Assembly (NCBI GenBank): GCA_945870015.1
Contig: CAMBQS010000070.1
Coordinates: 1-11,382, forward strand
Length of the DNA stretch: 11,382 nt
DNA from: Desulfocicer vacuolatum DSM 3385
GTDB lineage: Bacteria; Desulfobacterota; Desulfobacteria; Desulfobacterales; SURF-7
Direction: 5' to 3'
Part shown: piece by piece, positions 11,087-11,382 of the stretch
Layout of the letters: each line of letters begins with the position of its first letter
How positions within the stretch are numbered: the first letter of the stretch is position 1
Notes under the pieces: model-generated
Seen by the model: only the letters and a program-made list of their open reading frames with translations
What the model was told of the DNA's origin: nothing
Databases searched by the model: none
Program-made: the position numbers and the translations under genes

Positions 11087-11382
11087 TTACTTGTCTGCGC
11101 CTACCCAGGGTTTGGGAGGACCGATGAGCGCAAACGGGGCTGGATTCAACGAACCGCCGCCCAAACCCATATATCCGGCACCGATATAGAGGTTGTCATT
11201 GATTTTCCGGACTTCATCCCGCATGGAATTAATCATGCCGGTGTTTAACCGGTTGTAGTTGATCTGAAAAGAGCGCTTGCCGTCTTTCCCGATTTTCGTC
11301 GGCACCATGGCGGTGTCGATTTTCCGGATACGGAGGGTCTTACCATTTTGCTGTGTAAAAATATTATAGCCGGTTCCGGAAT
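11087..11382 (-). CDS. C-terminal part of an unidentified protein (partial at window edge)
   Basis: The frame is open to the window edge (11382) and ends at TAA 11087-11089, giving the last 98 residues of a longer protein. The visible part has a beta-rich look: GYNIFTQQNGKTLRIRKID near the edge, a charged linker (MVPTKIGKDGKR), and a glycine-rich end LYIGAGYMGLGGGS followed by NPAPFALIGPPKPW. Alternating strands and a GxGxxGxGGG turn would suit a small ligand-binding beta barrel, but I recognise no family. An internal ATG at 11308 should not be taken as the start, because coding-like sequence continues upstream of it. It precedes the DUF362 gene by 34 bp, so the two probably work together. 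Confidence 0.65.
   Translation of the reverse strand, partial: SGTGYNIFTQQNGKTLRIRKIDTAMVPTKIGKDGKRSFQINYNRLNTGMINSMRDEVRKINDNLYIGAGYMGLGGGSLNPAPFALIGPPKPWVGADK

Overview
The window reads as bacterial chromosome, most likely from a Desulfobacterota (deltaproteobacterial, Desulfobacterales-like) genome. This is an inference from the style of the proteins (an NtrC-type response regulator, a DUF362 protein, an archaeal-type LonB, a CBM9-like protein and a small CspA-type protein), moderate GC content and classical AAGGAG ribosome binding sites. No rRNA, tRNA, CRISPR array, transposase or phage gene was seen.

Layout. (1) 1-847, plus strand: the last 18 codons of a probable Mpl-type murein peptide ligase overlap, through ATGA, an exported SGNH/GDSL hydrolase. 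(2) 849-2146, minus strand: a universal stress protein and a CBM9-like protein converge on the hydrolase with one base between the stops. (3) 2349-2606, minus strand: a cold-shock protein gene with a clear hairpin terminator. (4) 2607-3196: about 590 bp without a confident gene. It carries several perfect or near-perfect palindromes at 2969-3018 and a good match to a sigma-54 -24/-12 promoter at 3124-3139. (5) 3197-6854, plus strand: a tight three-gene cluster. It holds a 54-residue two-CxxC protein with a TTG start, a 395-residue protein I do not recognise, and a membrane-anchored archaeal-type LonB protease that overlaps it by 8 nt. A terminator follows. (6) 7034-8428: an orphan NtrC-family response regulator with receiver, sigma-54-activating AAA+ and Fis-type HTH domains. 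(7) 8444-8611, minus strand: a 55-residue hypothetical gene. (8) 8612-9046: a gene-free stretch with an inverted-repeat REP/MITE-like element of about 112 bp and a possible TetR operator. (9) 9047-9628: a TetR-family regulator. (10) 9649-11382, minus strand: a DUF362 protein and the C-terminal end of an unidentified gene cut by the window edge.

The most interesting unit is 2969-8428. A sigma-54-type promoter with enhancer-like dyads 110-160 bp upstream drives a mini zinc-ribbon-like protein, an unknown soluble protein and a membrane LonB. The next gene encodes exactly the regulator class that activates sigma-54 promoters. I propose that this is a regulated membrane proteolysis module, with the two unknown proteins as possible adaptor, sensor or substrate. 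The genes, motifs and spacings can be read from the sequence. The regulatory link and the functional partnership are inference.
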